Assembly (NCBI RefSeq): GCF_029688845.1
Contig: NZ_JARUKW010000019.1
Coordinates: 1-64,000, forward strand
DNA: 64,000 nt
Reading direction: 5' to 3'
Source of the DNA: Natronococcus sp. A-GB1
GTDB lineage: Archaea > Halobacteriota > Halobacteria > Halobacteriales > Natrialbaceae
Part shown: in pieces, positions 43,258 through 52,146 of the stretch
How positions within the stretch are numbered: position 1 is the first letter of the stretch
Layout: each line of letters starts with the position of its first letter
The notes under the pieces: model-generated
What the model was told of the DNA's origin: nothing
What the model saw: the letters and a program-made list of their open reading frames with translations, nothing else
The model's database searches: none
Program-made: the position numbers and the translations under genes

Positions 43258-43983
43258 CTACCAGTGAGCATCCGCTGCGTTCGTTCGAGTCTCGTCCCCC
43301 GTCGATCCCCACGGGTCGTCGTCTCGATCGGTCGACCCCGACTCGGAATCCGGACGGTTCTCGAGGTAGACCCGAGCGTACGACAGCTGGACGATCGGCG
43401 AGACGATCGCCGTAACGACGGCACTGATGGTAGCGACAGCGACGACCGATTCGAACGCCACGCCGACGACTCCAGCGACGATCCCCGTCGAGAACAGAGC
43501 CAGGAACGCGAGCACGGAGATCCCGAACAGTTTCAGCAGGTTGCCCTTGGCAACGTTCCAACTCGTCTCGAGCCCGCCGAGCGCGTTCTCGTCGTCGATC
43601 ACGATAGCGGGGAAGGCAAGCGAGAGCCGAATCGCGAGATAGATCCCGGGGAGGATCAACAGGAGAAGCCCGATCGTGACCGCCACGAAGTAGATCAGCG
43701 TCGCACCGACCAGTGACAGCAGCCGTCCGAGGACGTGGCCGACCTCGTCGCCGATCGACGTTGTCACTTCCCGGACTTCGGCGTACGCGTACCGGTGAGC
43801 AACAGCGTCGGCGACGATAAGCAACAGGAATCCCAGCAGGCCGAACAGGAACGAAACCTCTCCCAGCCCGTCGACGAGCCCGACGATCAGGAACAGGAGT
43901 ATTAGTTCCGGGTTGCGTTTGAGCCAGCCGAACGCCTCGGCCATCGTGTCGACGGAATTCTTCCGTTGGGGTCTCGCTGTCAT
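43258..43983 (-). CDS. Integral membrane protein (DUF7847/GlpQ-membrane-like)
   Basis: 241 residues from ATG 43983. Six hydrophobic segments with LPGIYLAIRLSLAFPAIVIDDENALGGLETSW, the conserved pattern of the bacterial GDPD membrane domain (DUF975-like). The C-terminal tail is acidic and disordered. Function unknown. Confidence 0.8.
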   Translation of the reverse strand: MTARPQRKNSVDTMAEAFGWLKRNPELILLFLIVGLVDGLGEVSFLFGLLGFLLLIVADAVAHRYAYAEVREVTTSIGDEVGHVLGRLLSLVGATLIYFVAVTIGLLLLILPGIYLAIRLSLAFPAIVIDDENALGGLETSWNVAKGNLLKLFGISVLAFLALFSTGIVAGVVGVAFESVVAVATISAVVTAIVSPIVQLSYARVYLENRPDSESGSTDRDDDPWGSTGDETRTNAADAHW

Positions 43984-44118
43984 CGAACCTGTATTTCTAC
44001 GTAGTTTAGAAAAATCGCACGGTCGCCAGGACGGGTACCGTGTCGGGAGCGGACGCCCCACCTTCGTATCGGAGTCGAAGGGTGCTCGACGGCCGGACCC
44101 GCGGAGTTCGCCAGGGGC

Positions 44119-45264
44119 CTACCGCAAGCAGGCCGCGACGACCTCGAGCATCCCCTCGCCCTGGACCTCGTCGGCGAACAGCGGCACTCGGCGGACGTCG
44201 GTGCCACGGAACAGCTCCTGGGCCTCCGTCAGCGCCGACTGCTGGACGTCCCAGCGGCGCTGACAGAACTCGCAGCGCTCGAGATCGGGCTGCAGGAAGT
44301 CGCCCTCGACGTCGTCGGTGACGTCCGACAGTGGTTCCATCACGCGGTTGACGACGACGGTGCCGACCGGAATCCCGAACTCCTCGAGCTGTTCGCGCAG
44401 TCGCTTTGACTCGAGGACGCTCATCTCCTCGGGCACGAGCACGATCCGGAAGTCCGTCCGTGCGGGATCCCGCAGCGCGGCCCGGAGTCGTTCGATGCGC
44501 TCGCGCAGCTCCTCCAGGTTCTGCAGGTCCGGCTCCTCGTCGGGCATCTCCTCGCCGCCGAACATTCCCTTCATCCCGTCGAACATGCCGCCGATTCGCT
44601 GGCGGAATTTCATGATGCGGCCCATCATCGTATCCATGAGTTCGGGAAGCTGGAGCAGACGCAGGGTGTGGCCCGTCGGCGCCGTGTCGACGACGACCCG
44701 TTCGAACCGATCGTCGTCCAGGTACTCGAGCAGCAGCTGCATCGCGGCGGCCTCGTCGGAACCCGGCATCGGCCCGCCCAGCAGCGACTCCATCGGGGAG
44801 TCCTCGCCGAACATTCCCTCGAGACCGCCGAACATCCCGCCTCCCTCGCCCTGTGCTTGCGCCTGTGCGGCGAAGCCGGCGTCCTCGACGGCGGCCTCGG
44901 GGTCGATCTCGGCGGCGTACAGCGGGATATCCTCTCGAATCCGGCCCGGCTCAGACGGGATCTCCGTCTCGTAGGTGTCAGACAGCGAGTGGGCCGGGTC
45001 TGTCGAGACTACGAGCGTCGAGACGCCCCCGCGGGCGCTGTCGAGGGCTGTCGCGGCCGCCATCGTCGTCTTCCCGACGCCGCCCTTCCCGCCGTAGAGC
45101 ACGTAGTCGGGCCCCTCGATATCGTCGTCGGATGGATGGACGGAGATCGTCTCCCTCTCGTCGACCGACTCCGTCGGCGTCACCTCGACCCTGTTCGCGT
45201 CCTCGTTGCTCTCCGTCGAGTCCTCGCCCGCCTCGTCGACCGGCTCGACGTCGATTCCGCTCAT
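44119..45264 (-). CDS. Get3/ArsA family ATPase
   Basis: 381 residues. A 50-residue acidic extension, then the P-loop GGKGGVGKTTMAAA (about 59-72) with switch I STDPAHSLSD and switch II DTAPTGHTLRL. The Met/Gly-rich segments GGGMFGGLEGMFG and MMGRIMKFRQRIGGMFDGMKGMFGG resemble the TRC40 helical insert that binds tail-anchor helices. CEFC (about 341-344) matches the dimer zinc CxxC. Best read as a tail-anchored protein targeting factor, not an arsenite pump. Confidence 0.92.
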   Translation of the reverse strand: MSGIDVEPVDEAGEDSTESNEDANRVEVTPTESVDERETISVHPSDDDIEGPDYVLYGGKGGVGKTTMAAATALDSARGGVSTLVVSTDPAHSLSDTYETEIPSEPGRIREDIPLYAAEIDPEAAVEDAGFAAQAQAQGEGGGMFGGLEGMFGEDSPMESLLGGPMPGSDEAAAMQLLLEYLDDDRFERVVVDTAPTGHTLRLLQLPELMDTMMGRIMKFRQRIGGMFDGMKGMFGGEEMPDEEPDLQNLEELRERIERLRAALRDPARTDFRIVLVPEEMSVLESKRLREQLEEFGIPVGTVVVNRVMEPLSDVTDDVEGDFLQPDLERCEFCQRRWDVQQSALTEAQELFRGTDVRRVPLFADEVQGEGMLEVVAACLR

Positions 45265-45381
45265 GCGGTCCGGTTTCCGGTGCGCACACGAGTACCCGTC
45301 GGTCTCGAACGAGGAGTCCCGTGAGTCGACGACGCATGAACCATACTAACACAGCTACTTCGATATAAGGTATTGAGGGTA

Positions 45382-45396
45382 TCCTTATCTATATAT
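45382..45396 (+). promoter_or_regulatory. TATA box of the zinc-ribbon gene
   Basis: CCTTATCTATATAT, followed 22-30 bases on by the ATG at 45418; leaderless. The surrounding 45350-45417 is unusually A/T-rich. Confidence 0.6.
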
Positions 45397-45417
45397 CCAT
45401 ATTAGTAGCAGGATTTA

Positions 45418-45732
45418 ATGCCGATGGCAGCGTCGGGACACGTGTCCGAAGCTGGTGGTGGCGCTTCGAACGTCCCGATCATGAACGCACAACTCGCCGA
45501 ACCCCGACCCGACGAATCGACCACGAACGACCTTCCGTTCCCCTACGACGGCGACGAACGGGGACTGACCCTTCCGCAGGCGAACGCCCGGGGCGTCCTC
45601 CGACCCGACGACCCGACCGGTGCGGTCGGCGCTGCCGGTTCGACGGACTGTCCCGACTGCGGCGGCGAGACCGTCAACGGCGCGGGCCTATTCGCGTGTG
45701 CGGACTGCGCCTGGAGCGGCTCCCTGCGGTAG
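45418..45732 (+). CDS. Small zinc-ribbon protein
   Basis: 104 residues. A long disordered region is followed by one C-terminal ribbon DCPDCGGETVNGAGLFACADCAWSG (split Cys pairs). The start at 45418 fits the promoter spacing; ATGs at 45424 and 45481 are alternatives. Such haloarchaeal zinc proteins usually have unknown partners. A T5 run at 45742-45746 could be its terminator. Confidence 0.75.
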   Translation: MPMAASGHVSEAGGGASNVPIMNAQLAEPRPDESTTNDLPFPYDGDERGLTLPQANARGVLRPDDPTGAVGAAGSTDCPDCGGETVNGAGLFACADCAWSGSLR

Positions 45733-45833
45733 ACGACCGAGTTTTTCTGCGGTACTCGAGCCCTCGGAGCGACAGCCTCGAGATGTGGCTACCGCATCTA
45801 TTCTCCAATAGGTAGTTGAATTAGATAAGGTGT

Positions 45834-46958
45834 CTATTCGAAGTACGCCGCGAGCCGCTCCGCAGCCTCCGAGACGTGGGGCGTAACGAGGGCGAAGCGA
45901 AGCCACTCCGATCGCGAATCGCCGAACGCCTCGCCGGGCATCCCGGCGACGCCGGCCTCGTCGATCAGCCGCTCGACGTTCTCGAGGGTACCCGGATAGC
46001 CGTCGAAGCGGGCCATCACGTAGAACGAGCCCTGGGGTGTGGTGTAGTCGGCATCCGTGGCCTCGAGCGCGTCGGTGAACGTCTCGACGCGCTCGGCCAG
46101 CAGCTCCCGGCTCTCCTCGTAGTACTCCGGTTCGGTCTCCCTGAGCGCCCGAAGCACCGCGTACTGTGGGGGGCGGCTGCCGGCGACGTTGACCAGCATG
46201 TGTCGACTCTTGGCGTTCTCGACGAGCTCCGGGGGAAAGATCGCGTACCCGACCCGGAGCCCCGTGATCGCCATCGACTTCGAGAAGGCGTTGGTGACGA
46301 TCCGGTGGTCGGAGTCGACCCCGAGCGCGGAGGCAAATCGTCCCGAGAGGTCGAAGTGGTCGTACACCTCGTCGCTGATCAGCAGGGCGTCGTACTCCTC
46401 GGCGATCTCGACGAGTTGCCGAATCGTCTCCTCGGGGTAGACCGCTCCCGTCGGGTTGTTCGGCGAGTTGACGACGATCGCGGCGGTCTCCTCGCTCGTC
46501 GCTTCGCGGACGTCGGCCGGATCGAGCTGGCCCGCTTCGTCGGCGGCGACGAACCGCTGGGTACCCCCAAGCATCGTCGTCTTTCCGGGGTAGTAGGGGT
46601 AGACGGGATCGGTCAGCACGATCTCGTCGCCACGGCCGCGCTCGAGGGCCCGCGCCATCGCGAGGTAGTTCGCCTCCCCCGCGCCGTTGGTGACGACGAC
46701 CTGCTCGACGTCGACGTTCCGTCGGCCGGCGATCTCCTCGCGCAGCTCTCGAAGTCCCTCGCTGGGCGGGTACTGGAACTGGTCGGGCTCGAGGTCGGCG
46801 TACTCGTGTAGCCCCTCCCGCAGCGCCTCCGGGGGCTCCCAGTCGGGGTTCCCGCTGACCATGTCGATGACGTCCCGGTCGGCCCGGTCGGCGTACTGCA
46901 TCACGCGAAAGAACAGCGGCGTCTCGTACTCCATGCGGGTCACTGGGTGCTCGCACAT
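45834..46958 (-). CDS. PLP-dependent aminotransferase, class I/II
   Basis: 374 residues from ATG 46958. SGNPDWEPP near the start, GAGEANYLAM (cofactor phosphate), NSPNNPTGAVYP, SDEVYDHF, and the Schiff-base Lys in NAFSKSMAITGLRVGYA. Related to aspartate/aromatic aminotransferases. The exact amino acid is not clear. Confidence 0.93.
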   Translation of the reverse strand: MCEHPVTRMEYETPLFFRVMQYADRADRDVIDMVSGNPDWEPPEALREGLHEYADLEPDQFQYPPSEGLRELREEIAGRRNVDVEQVVVTNGAGEANYLAMARALERGRGDEIVLTDPVYPYYPGKTTMLGGTQRFVAADEAGQLDPADVREATSEETAAIVVNSPNNPTGAVYPEETIRQLVEIAEEYDALLISDEVYDHFDLSGRFASALGVDSDHRIVTNAFSKSMAITGLRVGYAIFPPELVENAKSRHMLVNVAGSRPPQYAVLRALRETEPEYYEESRELLAERVETFTDALEATDADYTTPQGSFYVMARFDGYPGTLENVERLIDEAGVAGMPGEAFGDSRSEWLRFALVTPHVSEAAERLAAYFE

Positions 46959-47055
46959 CGTCGTTCTTTCGTCGCGCGTCGAGGTCGGCTCTCGAGGGGG
47001 ATGTCCCGGCGGTGCAACCCTTCCTTTGAAACCGGCCTGGCTCCTCGAGTCACCC

Positions 47056-47574
47056 ATGAACGACGACATCGATCGCGAGCTCCCGATGGACGTCGCCGAC
47101 AGGATGCGGGACGCAGGCGACAGCCTCGCCGTCGCCGAGTCCTGTACGGGCGGGCTGATCGGTGCGGCGATCACTGCGGTTCCGGGAGCCAGCGACTACT
47201 TCGACTCGGGGCTGACGACCTACGCCTACGACGCCAAGCGCCGCCACCTCGGGGTCAGTCGCGAGGCCTTAGATGAGTACGGCGCCGTCTCGGAGCCGGT
47301 CGCCCGCGAGATGGCCCAGGGGATCCGCGACGTGGCGGATACGACCTGGGGGGTCGCGACCACCGGCGTTGCCGGGCCGACGGGCGGTACCGAGGACGAC
47401 CCGGTCGGAACGGTCTACATCGGCGTCTCCTACGCCGGCCCATGGGGGTCCCAGTCCTCGTTCACGAACGTCTCCCGGTACGTGTTCGACGGCGATCGTG
47501 CAACGGTGCGAGCGAAGACCGTCGACCGGGCGCTCGAGGACCTGCTCGCCGCCGTCGCGGAAGTGCGGGAGTAG
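47056..47574 (+). CDS. CinA C-terminal domain protein (NMN amidase-like)
   Basis: 172 residues. Contains AESCTGGLIGAAITAVPGAS and TTGVAGPTGGTEDDPVGTVYIG, the two hallmark motifs of CinA/PncC, an enzyme deamidating nicotinamide mononucleotide. Standalone without the molybdopterin-binding N-domain, as in E. coli PncC. Divergent from the aminotransferase. Confidence 0.9.
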   Translation: MNDDIDRELPMDVADRMRDAGDSLAVAESCTGGLIGAAITAVPGASDYFDSGLTTYAYDAKRRHLGVSREALDEYGAVSEPVAREMAQGIRDVADTTWGVATTGVAGPTGGTEDDPVGTVYIGVSYAGPWGSQSSFTNVSRYVFDGDRATVRAKTVDRALEDLLAAVAEVRE

Positions 47575-47676
47575 CGATCGCGCGGCGAGCGGGAGACGGT
47601 GAACCGCGGCGAATCCTCACCGAAGCTGACCGTCCTCGAGAGAAAACTATTCGAGGGTCCCCCCGCGACGTCCCCT

Positions 47677-48162
47677 ATGAACAAACGGGGCCACGTGCTC
47701 AACGCCGTCCTGTTGAGCGTCGGGCTCGGGATCCTGCTCGAGCCCGCGGGGGATCTGGGGACCCTCGAATCGGTCGTCGCAATCACGGTCCCGGTGACGC
47801 TGGGCGCGCTCTTCCCGGACGTCGACACCGCCTTCGGCCGCCACCGCAAGACGCTACACAACCTTCCCGTACTCGGCCTGTTCGTCGCCTTCCCGTTCGT
47901 CTTCGGCAACCTCCACTACGTCTGGATCGGCGTGTTGACCCACTACGTCCTCGACGTGACGGGCAGCAGACGCGGCATCGCGCTGTTTTACCCGCTCTCG
48001 AGCCGGGAGTTCGACCTACCGACTGGGGTCCCGGTCAGCAGCGGCCGGACCGATCTGGTAACGCTACTCGTAACCGGACTCGAGCTCGCGGTCGCCGTCC
48101 TCCTGCTCTACGAACTTCCCCGTCGCGGATTCGACGTCGCGGAGCTGGGGCTCTGGTTCTGA
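47677..48162 (+). CDS. YdjM/DUF457-type membrane metal-dependent hydrolase
   Basis: 161 residues, four spans. His in MNKRGHVLNAVL, LFPDVDTAFGRHRKTLHNLP and LTHYVLDVTGSRRG give the His/Asp set of the family. Membrane-inserted; the reaction is unknown. Its end is 4 bases from the convergent DUF gene. Confidence 0.85.
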   Translation: MNKRGHVLNAVLLSVGLGILLEPAGDLGTLESVVAITVPVTLGALFPDVDTAFGRHRKTLHNLPVLGLFVAFPFVFGNLHYVWIGVLTHYVLDVTGSRRGIALFYPLSSREFDLPTGVPVSSGRTDLVTLLVTGLELAVAVLLLYELPRRGFDVAELGLWF

Positions 48163-48165
48163 GAA

Positions 48166-49038
48166 CTATCGGCGGTTCGGCGTCCACTCCTCGCAGGCGT
48201 CCATGCCCGTCATCGCCTGCTCGTGGCGGGTGCAGTAGGGAACCATCTCTCCCGTCGAGCGAGCGCGGGCGTACTCGAAGTCGCCGCAGTTCCCGCAGTA
48301 GCGGTCCGTCGGCGCCCGGGGTCGGTCGTCCCCACCGTCGATCAGTTCGGCGTCGGTCCCCTCGACGTCGGTCGCGGGTGCGGCAGTCTCGATCGGGCCA
48401 CCGTCCCGGCGAGCGTCGGTCCGGGGCTCGATCTCCCCGTCGGGTTCGGCGCCGAGAACGCCGATCCCGCCGAGTCCACCGAGTCTATCCGCGTCGTCAT
48501 CTGTGGGTCGCTCCACGATCGTCCGGTTGTGGCGGGTGACGTTCAGCTCGAGGGCCCCGCCGGGGTCGTTTCGGGTCTTGAAGTTGACCACGCCGACGAA
48601 CAGACACCACACCCCGGCAAACAGTCCGAGCAAGTAGACCGCGGCGACCTCGAGTGTTAGATCTGCACCGACCCCGCGCCAGTGGTACGGGTAGGCGAGC
48701 CAGAACAGCGCGACGCCGAGCAGGCAGAGCCCGACGCCGGCCGCACCGATGGCCCGGACGCGGCGGCTCGCCGGCAGGACGAGAAGGAGTCCGACGAGGG
48801 CGGCCGGAACGCCGATTCCGGCGAGGGCGCCCGCGATCCGGACGGTCGCGTACTGGATCGCCATCTCCCAGTCGGTGAGCGCGGCGACGGCCCCGTCGAG
48901 GAGTTCGGTCGCCGCGACGACGACGCCGAGGACGGCGAGGGCGGCCCCGACGGCGACGAGCGCCGTTCCCGCGTGTCGCCGTCGGCGACCCGGCCCCGCC
49001 CGCGCGTCGCCTCGGTAGACTTCCGTCAAGCTGGTCAT
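48166..49038 (-). CDS. Four-span membrane protein with zinc-ribbon tail
   Basis: 290 residues from ATG 49038. MTSLTEVYRGDAR, four spans (about 23-45, 62-80, 88-105, 110-130, some tight), then a long acidic disordered tail and a C-terminal zinc motif YCGNCGDFEYA...PYCTRH...DACEEW. I recall similar haloarchaeal proteins (DUF7139-like). Function unknown. TATA candidate at about 49066-49075 (minus). Confidence 0.8.
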   Translation of the reverse strand: MTSLTEVYRGDARAGPGRRRRHAGTALVAVGAALAVLGVVVAATELLDGAVAALTDWEMAIQYATVRIAGALAGIGVPAALVGLLLVLPASRRVRAIGAAGVGLCLLGVALFWLAYPYHWRGVGADLTLEVAAVYLLGLFAGVWCLFVGVVNFKTRNDPGGALELNVTRHNRTIVERPTDDDADRLGGLGGIGVLGAEPDGEIEPRTDARRDGGPIETAAPATDVEGTDAELIDGGDDRPRAPTDRYCGNCGDFEYARARSTGEMVPYCTRHEQAMTGMDACEEWTPNRR

Positions 49039-49156
49039 GAACGTATAATTGAGTTTCAGCCACAAAACAATAACGTCAGACATAAGTCAGATAATAGAGC
49101 AGTAAAGCACCCGCGGAAACGAAAGGTTGAATCGCCGGGCTCGAAAACTCCCGGTC

Positions 49157-49444
49157 ATGAGCGACGACGAGGAAGAAGACGAGCCCGCCGTCGAACTCGG
49201 CGACCGAACGCCCGTCGAGGGAGCGCCACTAGCCCGCATCAGTTCGCGGCTCTTCTGGCCCAAGGAAAAGAGCGAGATCGACCGCCTCGAGGGTGACAGC
49301 GTCATCCGAACGCCCGACGGCCCACGTGAGCTCTCGACGGTGCTCGAGGAGATCGACGAGACCTACTTCCAGCGCCACCAGGAGTTCGAGCGCCACGTTC
49401 GCTCGGTCATCGGCACCGGCCCGGTCCCGACCGCCGAGGAGTAA
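49157..49444 (+). CDS. DUF5789-like small acidic protein
   Basis: 95 residues from ATG 49157. MSDDEEEDEPAVELGDRTPVEGAPLARISSRL, then helical IDRLEGDSVIRTPDGPRELSTVLEEIDETYFQRHQEF. Matches a haloarchaeal family of unknown function, name from memory. Followed at 5 bases by the CPBP-like gene, so in one operon. Confidence 0.8.
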   Translation: MSDDEEEDEPAVELGDRTPVEGAPLARISSRLFWPKEKSEIDRLEGDSVIRTPDGPRELSTVLEEIDETYFQRHQEFERHVRSVIGTGPVPTAEE

Positions 49445-49449
49445 CCACC

Positions 49450-50148
49450 GTGTCGGCCGAGGGCGAACAGAGCGGCGTCGACTGGCTTCCGGACCGGCTC
49501 GACGGGCTCAGCTGGTTCCAGAAGTCGCTGCTGACCGGGGCCATCCTCACTCTGTTATGGATGCAACTGGTTCCCGGCGAGCTCGAGCGTCGCGTCGTCG
49601 TCGACTCGATCCTGCTGATCGGCGGCCCGCTCGTTCTCGGGCTGACCCACGGCAACCACATCGGCTGGAACGTCAACCGAACCGCCGTCCGCAACGCCGT
49701 CTTGCTCTCGATTTTCGTCCTGCCGTTCTATCTCGTCGGGTCGACGCTGCCGACGATTCGGGCCTTCTACCCGATGTGGGAGACCTCGGCCGCACCCGGC
49801 GAGTTCGTTCCCCACGCGATCCAGCTGTTCGCGCTGGCGCTGGCCGCCGAGACCTACTACCGGGGACTGCTCTGCGTCGGCGTCCGGGAGATCGGGTTCA
49901 AGGCCGTCCTGATCAGCCCTGTCGTCTACATGATCCACCACATGTCGAAACCGCCCCTCGAGTTTCTGCTGTCGGGGCCGACGGACGTGCTGTTCGGCGC
50001 CGTCGACTACAAGTCGAACTCTATCCTCCCGTCGGTGATCGCCCACGGCGCCGGGCTCGTCCTGCTGGACTGGCTAGTCCTGCACGATCCGCTGTTCGAC
50101 CCGACGCGCTTTCTCCAGTATCTCGAGTGGCTGCCGATCCCGATCTGA
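49450..50148 (+). CDS. CPBP/CAAX-like intramembrane protease relative
   Basis: 232 residues from a GTG start. Seven spans with AAETYYRGLL (about 136-145, ExxxR but with Ala in the first Glu of EExxxR), YMIHHM (second motif) and VIAHGAGLVLLDW (third). The altered first motif may mean lost or altered activity. Partner DUF5789 gene upstream. Confidence 0.8.
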   Translation: MSAEGEQSGVDWLPDRLDGLSWFQKSLLTGAILTLLWMQLVPGELERRVVVDSILLIGGPLVLGLTHGNHIGWNVNRTAVRNAVLLSIFVLPFYLVGSTLPTIRAFYPMWETSAAPGEFVPHAIQLFALALAAETYYRGLLCVGVREIGFKAVLISPVVYMIHHMSKPPLEFLLSGPTDVLFGAVDYKSNSILPSVIAHGAGLVLLDWLVLHDPLFDPTRFLQYLEWLPIPI

Positions 50149-50204
50149 GAGCCGCGGCAGCCGCGACGGTGGGGCTTTAGTGGCTCCCGACCGACGGTAC
50201 AGGT

Positions 50205-50669
50205 ATGAGTCTGCCAATCGATCCGGCCGAGATCGATCCCGAGGACGTCGGCGAGAAACAGGCCGTTCTCGAGATGGACCACGAGGAGGCGATCGAACAC
50301 GTCCGCGAGGTCTGCGAGGAGGTCGGGTTCGGAATTCCCGTCGAGTTCTCCCCCTCCGAACTCCTGAACGAAAAGGTCGACGCCGACCGGGACCCCTACT
50401 ACGTGCTGGGGGCCTGTAACCCCGAGATCGCGGACCGGGCGCTCGACCAGACGATGCGGATGGGCGGGCTCTTCCCGTGTAACATGATCGTCTGGGAGGA
50501 GGAGCCGGGCCGCCAGCGGGTGTATCACCTCTCGATCATGAAGATCGCGCGGCTGCTCGATATCGCTCCCGACAACGAGGAGTGGGCCGACATCGTCGAC
50601 ACCACGGGCGATCTCACCGTGGAGGCCTTCGAGAAGTTCGACTCCGTCGACGCCGAGACGGCCCACTGA
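50205..50669 (+). CDS. DUF302 family protein
   Basis: 154 residues. YYVLGACNPEIADRALDQ, GGLFPCNMIVWEE and RVYHLSIMKIARLLDI are the DUF302 core. The fold is a small alpha-beta barrel; role unknown. Same strand as the AI-2E transporter 107 bases later. Confidence 0.85.
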   Translation: MSLPIDPAEIDPEDVGEKQAVLEMDHEEAIEHVREVCEEVGFGIPVEFSPSELLNEKVDADRDPYYVLGACNPEIADRALDQTMRMGGLFPCNMIVWEEEPGRQRVYHLSIMKIARLLDIAPDNEEWADIVDTTGDLTVEAFEKFDSVDAETAH

Positions 50670-50776
50670 GCCGGCTCGAGACCGTACCGTGTCCGACGAC
50701 CGCACGACGGCCGTCGGACTTTACATTAGTATTCTTGAAGGTCAAGATTTACATACATTCATGGCATGCGTAGCGT

Positions 50777-51859
50777 ATGGACGTCAGAACCACGTTCTTC
50801 GCCCTCCTCCTGTTTGCCCTCGCGGCGGTCACGACGCTCATCCTCGCGCCGCTGTTGCAGTACGTGCTGGCGGCCGGGTTGCTCGCGTTCGTGCTCTACC
50901 CCGCCCACGAACGCCTCGAACGGCGGATCGGCTCTCGGCCATCGGCGCTCGTCCTCACTGGGGTCGCCATCGTCGCCGCGGTCATCCCGATCCTCTATCT
51001 CTCGATCGTCACCGTCCAGACGGTATTTTCCTTTCTGAACCGGTTCGACGAGGCGGCCGCCATCGAGACCGCCAGCGAGTGGGCGATCGGACTCGGGATC
51101 GATCCCGAACTCGTTGCGGCGACCCGCGCGCAGCTGGTCGCGGAGGTGAACGGGCTGTTCGACAACGCGGTCGACGTCATGCTGGGAGAGCTGGTCGGGC
51201 TGGTGGACGCGAGCATCCGACTGAGCCTCGGGCTGTTGGTCCTCGTTTTCCTGCTGTACTACCTGCTCGCCGACGGGCGGACGTTCGTCGGCTGGCTGGC
51301 CGCGGTGGCCCCGCTCGAGGATCGGGTTCGCGACGAGCTGTTCGCGGAGGTCGACGTCGTCACCTGGGCGGTGATCAAGAGTCACGTCTTCGTCGCCGTC
51401 GTCGAGGGGCTGCTCGGCGGGCTCGGCTTCTACCTGCTCGGCGTCCCCAACGTCGCCTTCTGGACGATCGTCATGGTCGTCGTCTCCTTCCTCCCGGCGA
51501 TCGGCGTCTGGCTCGTCTGGGGGCCCGCGGTCGCCTACCTCCTGATGACGGCCGGCCCGCTTCCGGGGATCGCGCTGTTGCTGTACGGACTCGCCGTGCT
51601 CTCGGTCGTCGACAACTACCTGCGGGCGATCTTTGTCGACCGCCGTACCGGGCTCCACCCCGCAGTCGTCCTGATCGGCGTCATCGGCGGCATCTACCTG
51701 CTCGGAATCATGGGCCTGTTCCTCGGACCCGTGTTGCTCGCCGTGTTCAAGGCCGGACTGAACGTCTTCAACGAGACCGCGCTTACGGCCGACGACGTCC
51801 GCCTCGAGTCGACCTCTCGAGACGTTCCCGGTGCCGATCCCGGGACAGCCGACGACTGA
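50777..51859 (+). CDS. AI-2E family transporter (permease)
   Basis: 360 residues. Eight spans in two halves with a central soluble domain (about 95-150). Family signature GVPNVAFWTIVMVVVSFLPAIG and the final GLFLGPVLLAV. Despite the name, haloarchaeal members have unknown cargo; some relatives are Na+/H+ exchangers. Box A ATTTACATAC (about 50746-50755). Confidence 0.92.
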   Translation: MDVRTTFFALLLFALAAVTTLILAPLLQYVLAAGLLAFVLYPAHERLERRIGSRPSALVLTGVAIVAAVIPILYLSIVTVQTVFSFLNRFDEAAAIETASEWAIGLGIDPELVAATRAQLVAEVNGLFDNAVDVMLGELVGLVDASIRLSLGLLVLVFLLYYLLADGRTFVGWLAAVAPLEDRVRDELFAEVDVVTWAVIKSHVFVAVVEGLLGGLGFYLLGVPNVAFWTIVMVVVSFLPAIGVWLVWGPAVAYLLMTAGPLPGIALLLYGLAVLSVVDNYLRAIFVDRRTGLHPAVVLIGVIGGIYLLGIMGLFLGPVLLAVFKAGLNVFNETALTADDVRLESTSRDVPGADPGTADD

Positions 51860-51936
51860 CCTCTGATCGGTGAACCGGATCGACAGGTTCGAGCGCCGAT
51901 TCCTGACCGGCTAGTCGCCGTCGACGAAAACCCGGA

Positions 51937-52092
51937 CTACTCCTCCTCGAGTTCGGCCAGTCGCTGCTCCGCGTCGTGTTGGATGTACCCCGAAACCACC
52001 GCGAGAACGACGACGACGAAAGCGGGAACCCCAACGAGAAGGACGAGTATCGCCAGGATCGGGACGAGGTCGGGACCGAGGAACGGAAGCAT
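51937..52092 (-). CDS. 51-residue single-span membrane mini-protein
   Basis: Reads MLPFLGPDLVPILAILVLLV, a second half of the same span (VPAFVVVVLAVVSG), and then a charged helix YIQHDAEQRLAELEEE to the stop. It is a single long hydrophobic segment plus an acidic amphipathic tail. Codon use matches the neighbours. Sits between AI-2E and nreA; regulator-like peptide, unknown. Confidence 0.7.
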   Translation of the reverse strand: MLPFLGPDLVPILAILVLLVGVPAFVVVVLAVVSGYIQHDAEQRLAELEEE

Positions 52093-52146
52093 GAGTCGTC
52101 TACGTTCGGCGTCCGCTTAGAGGAAGGGGTTTCGGAATCTCGCGAC

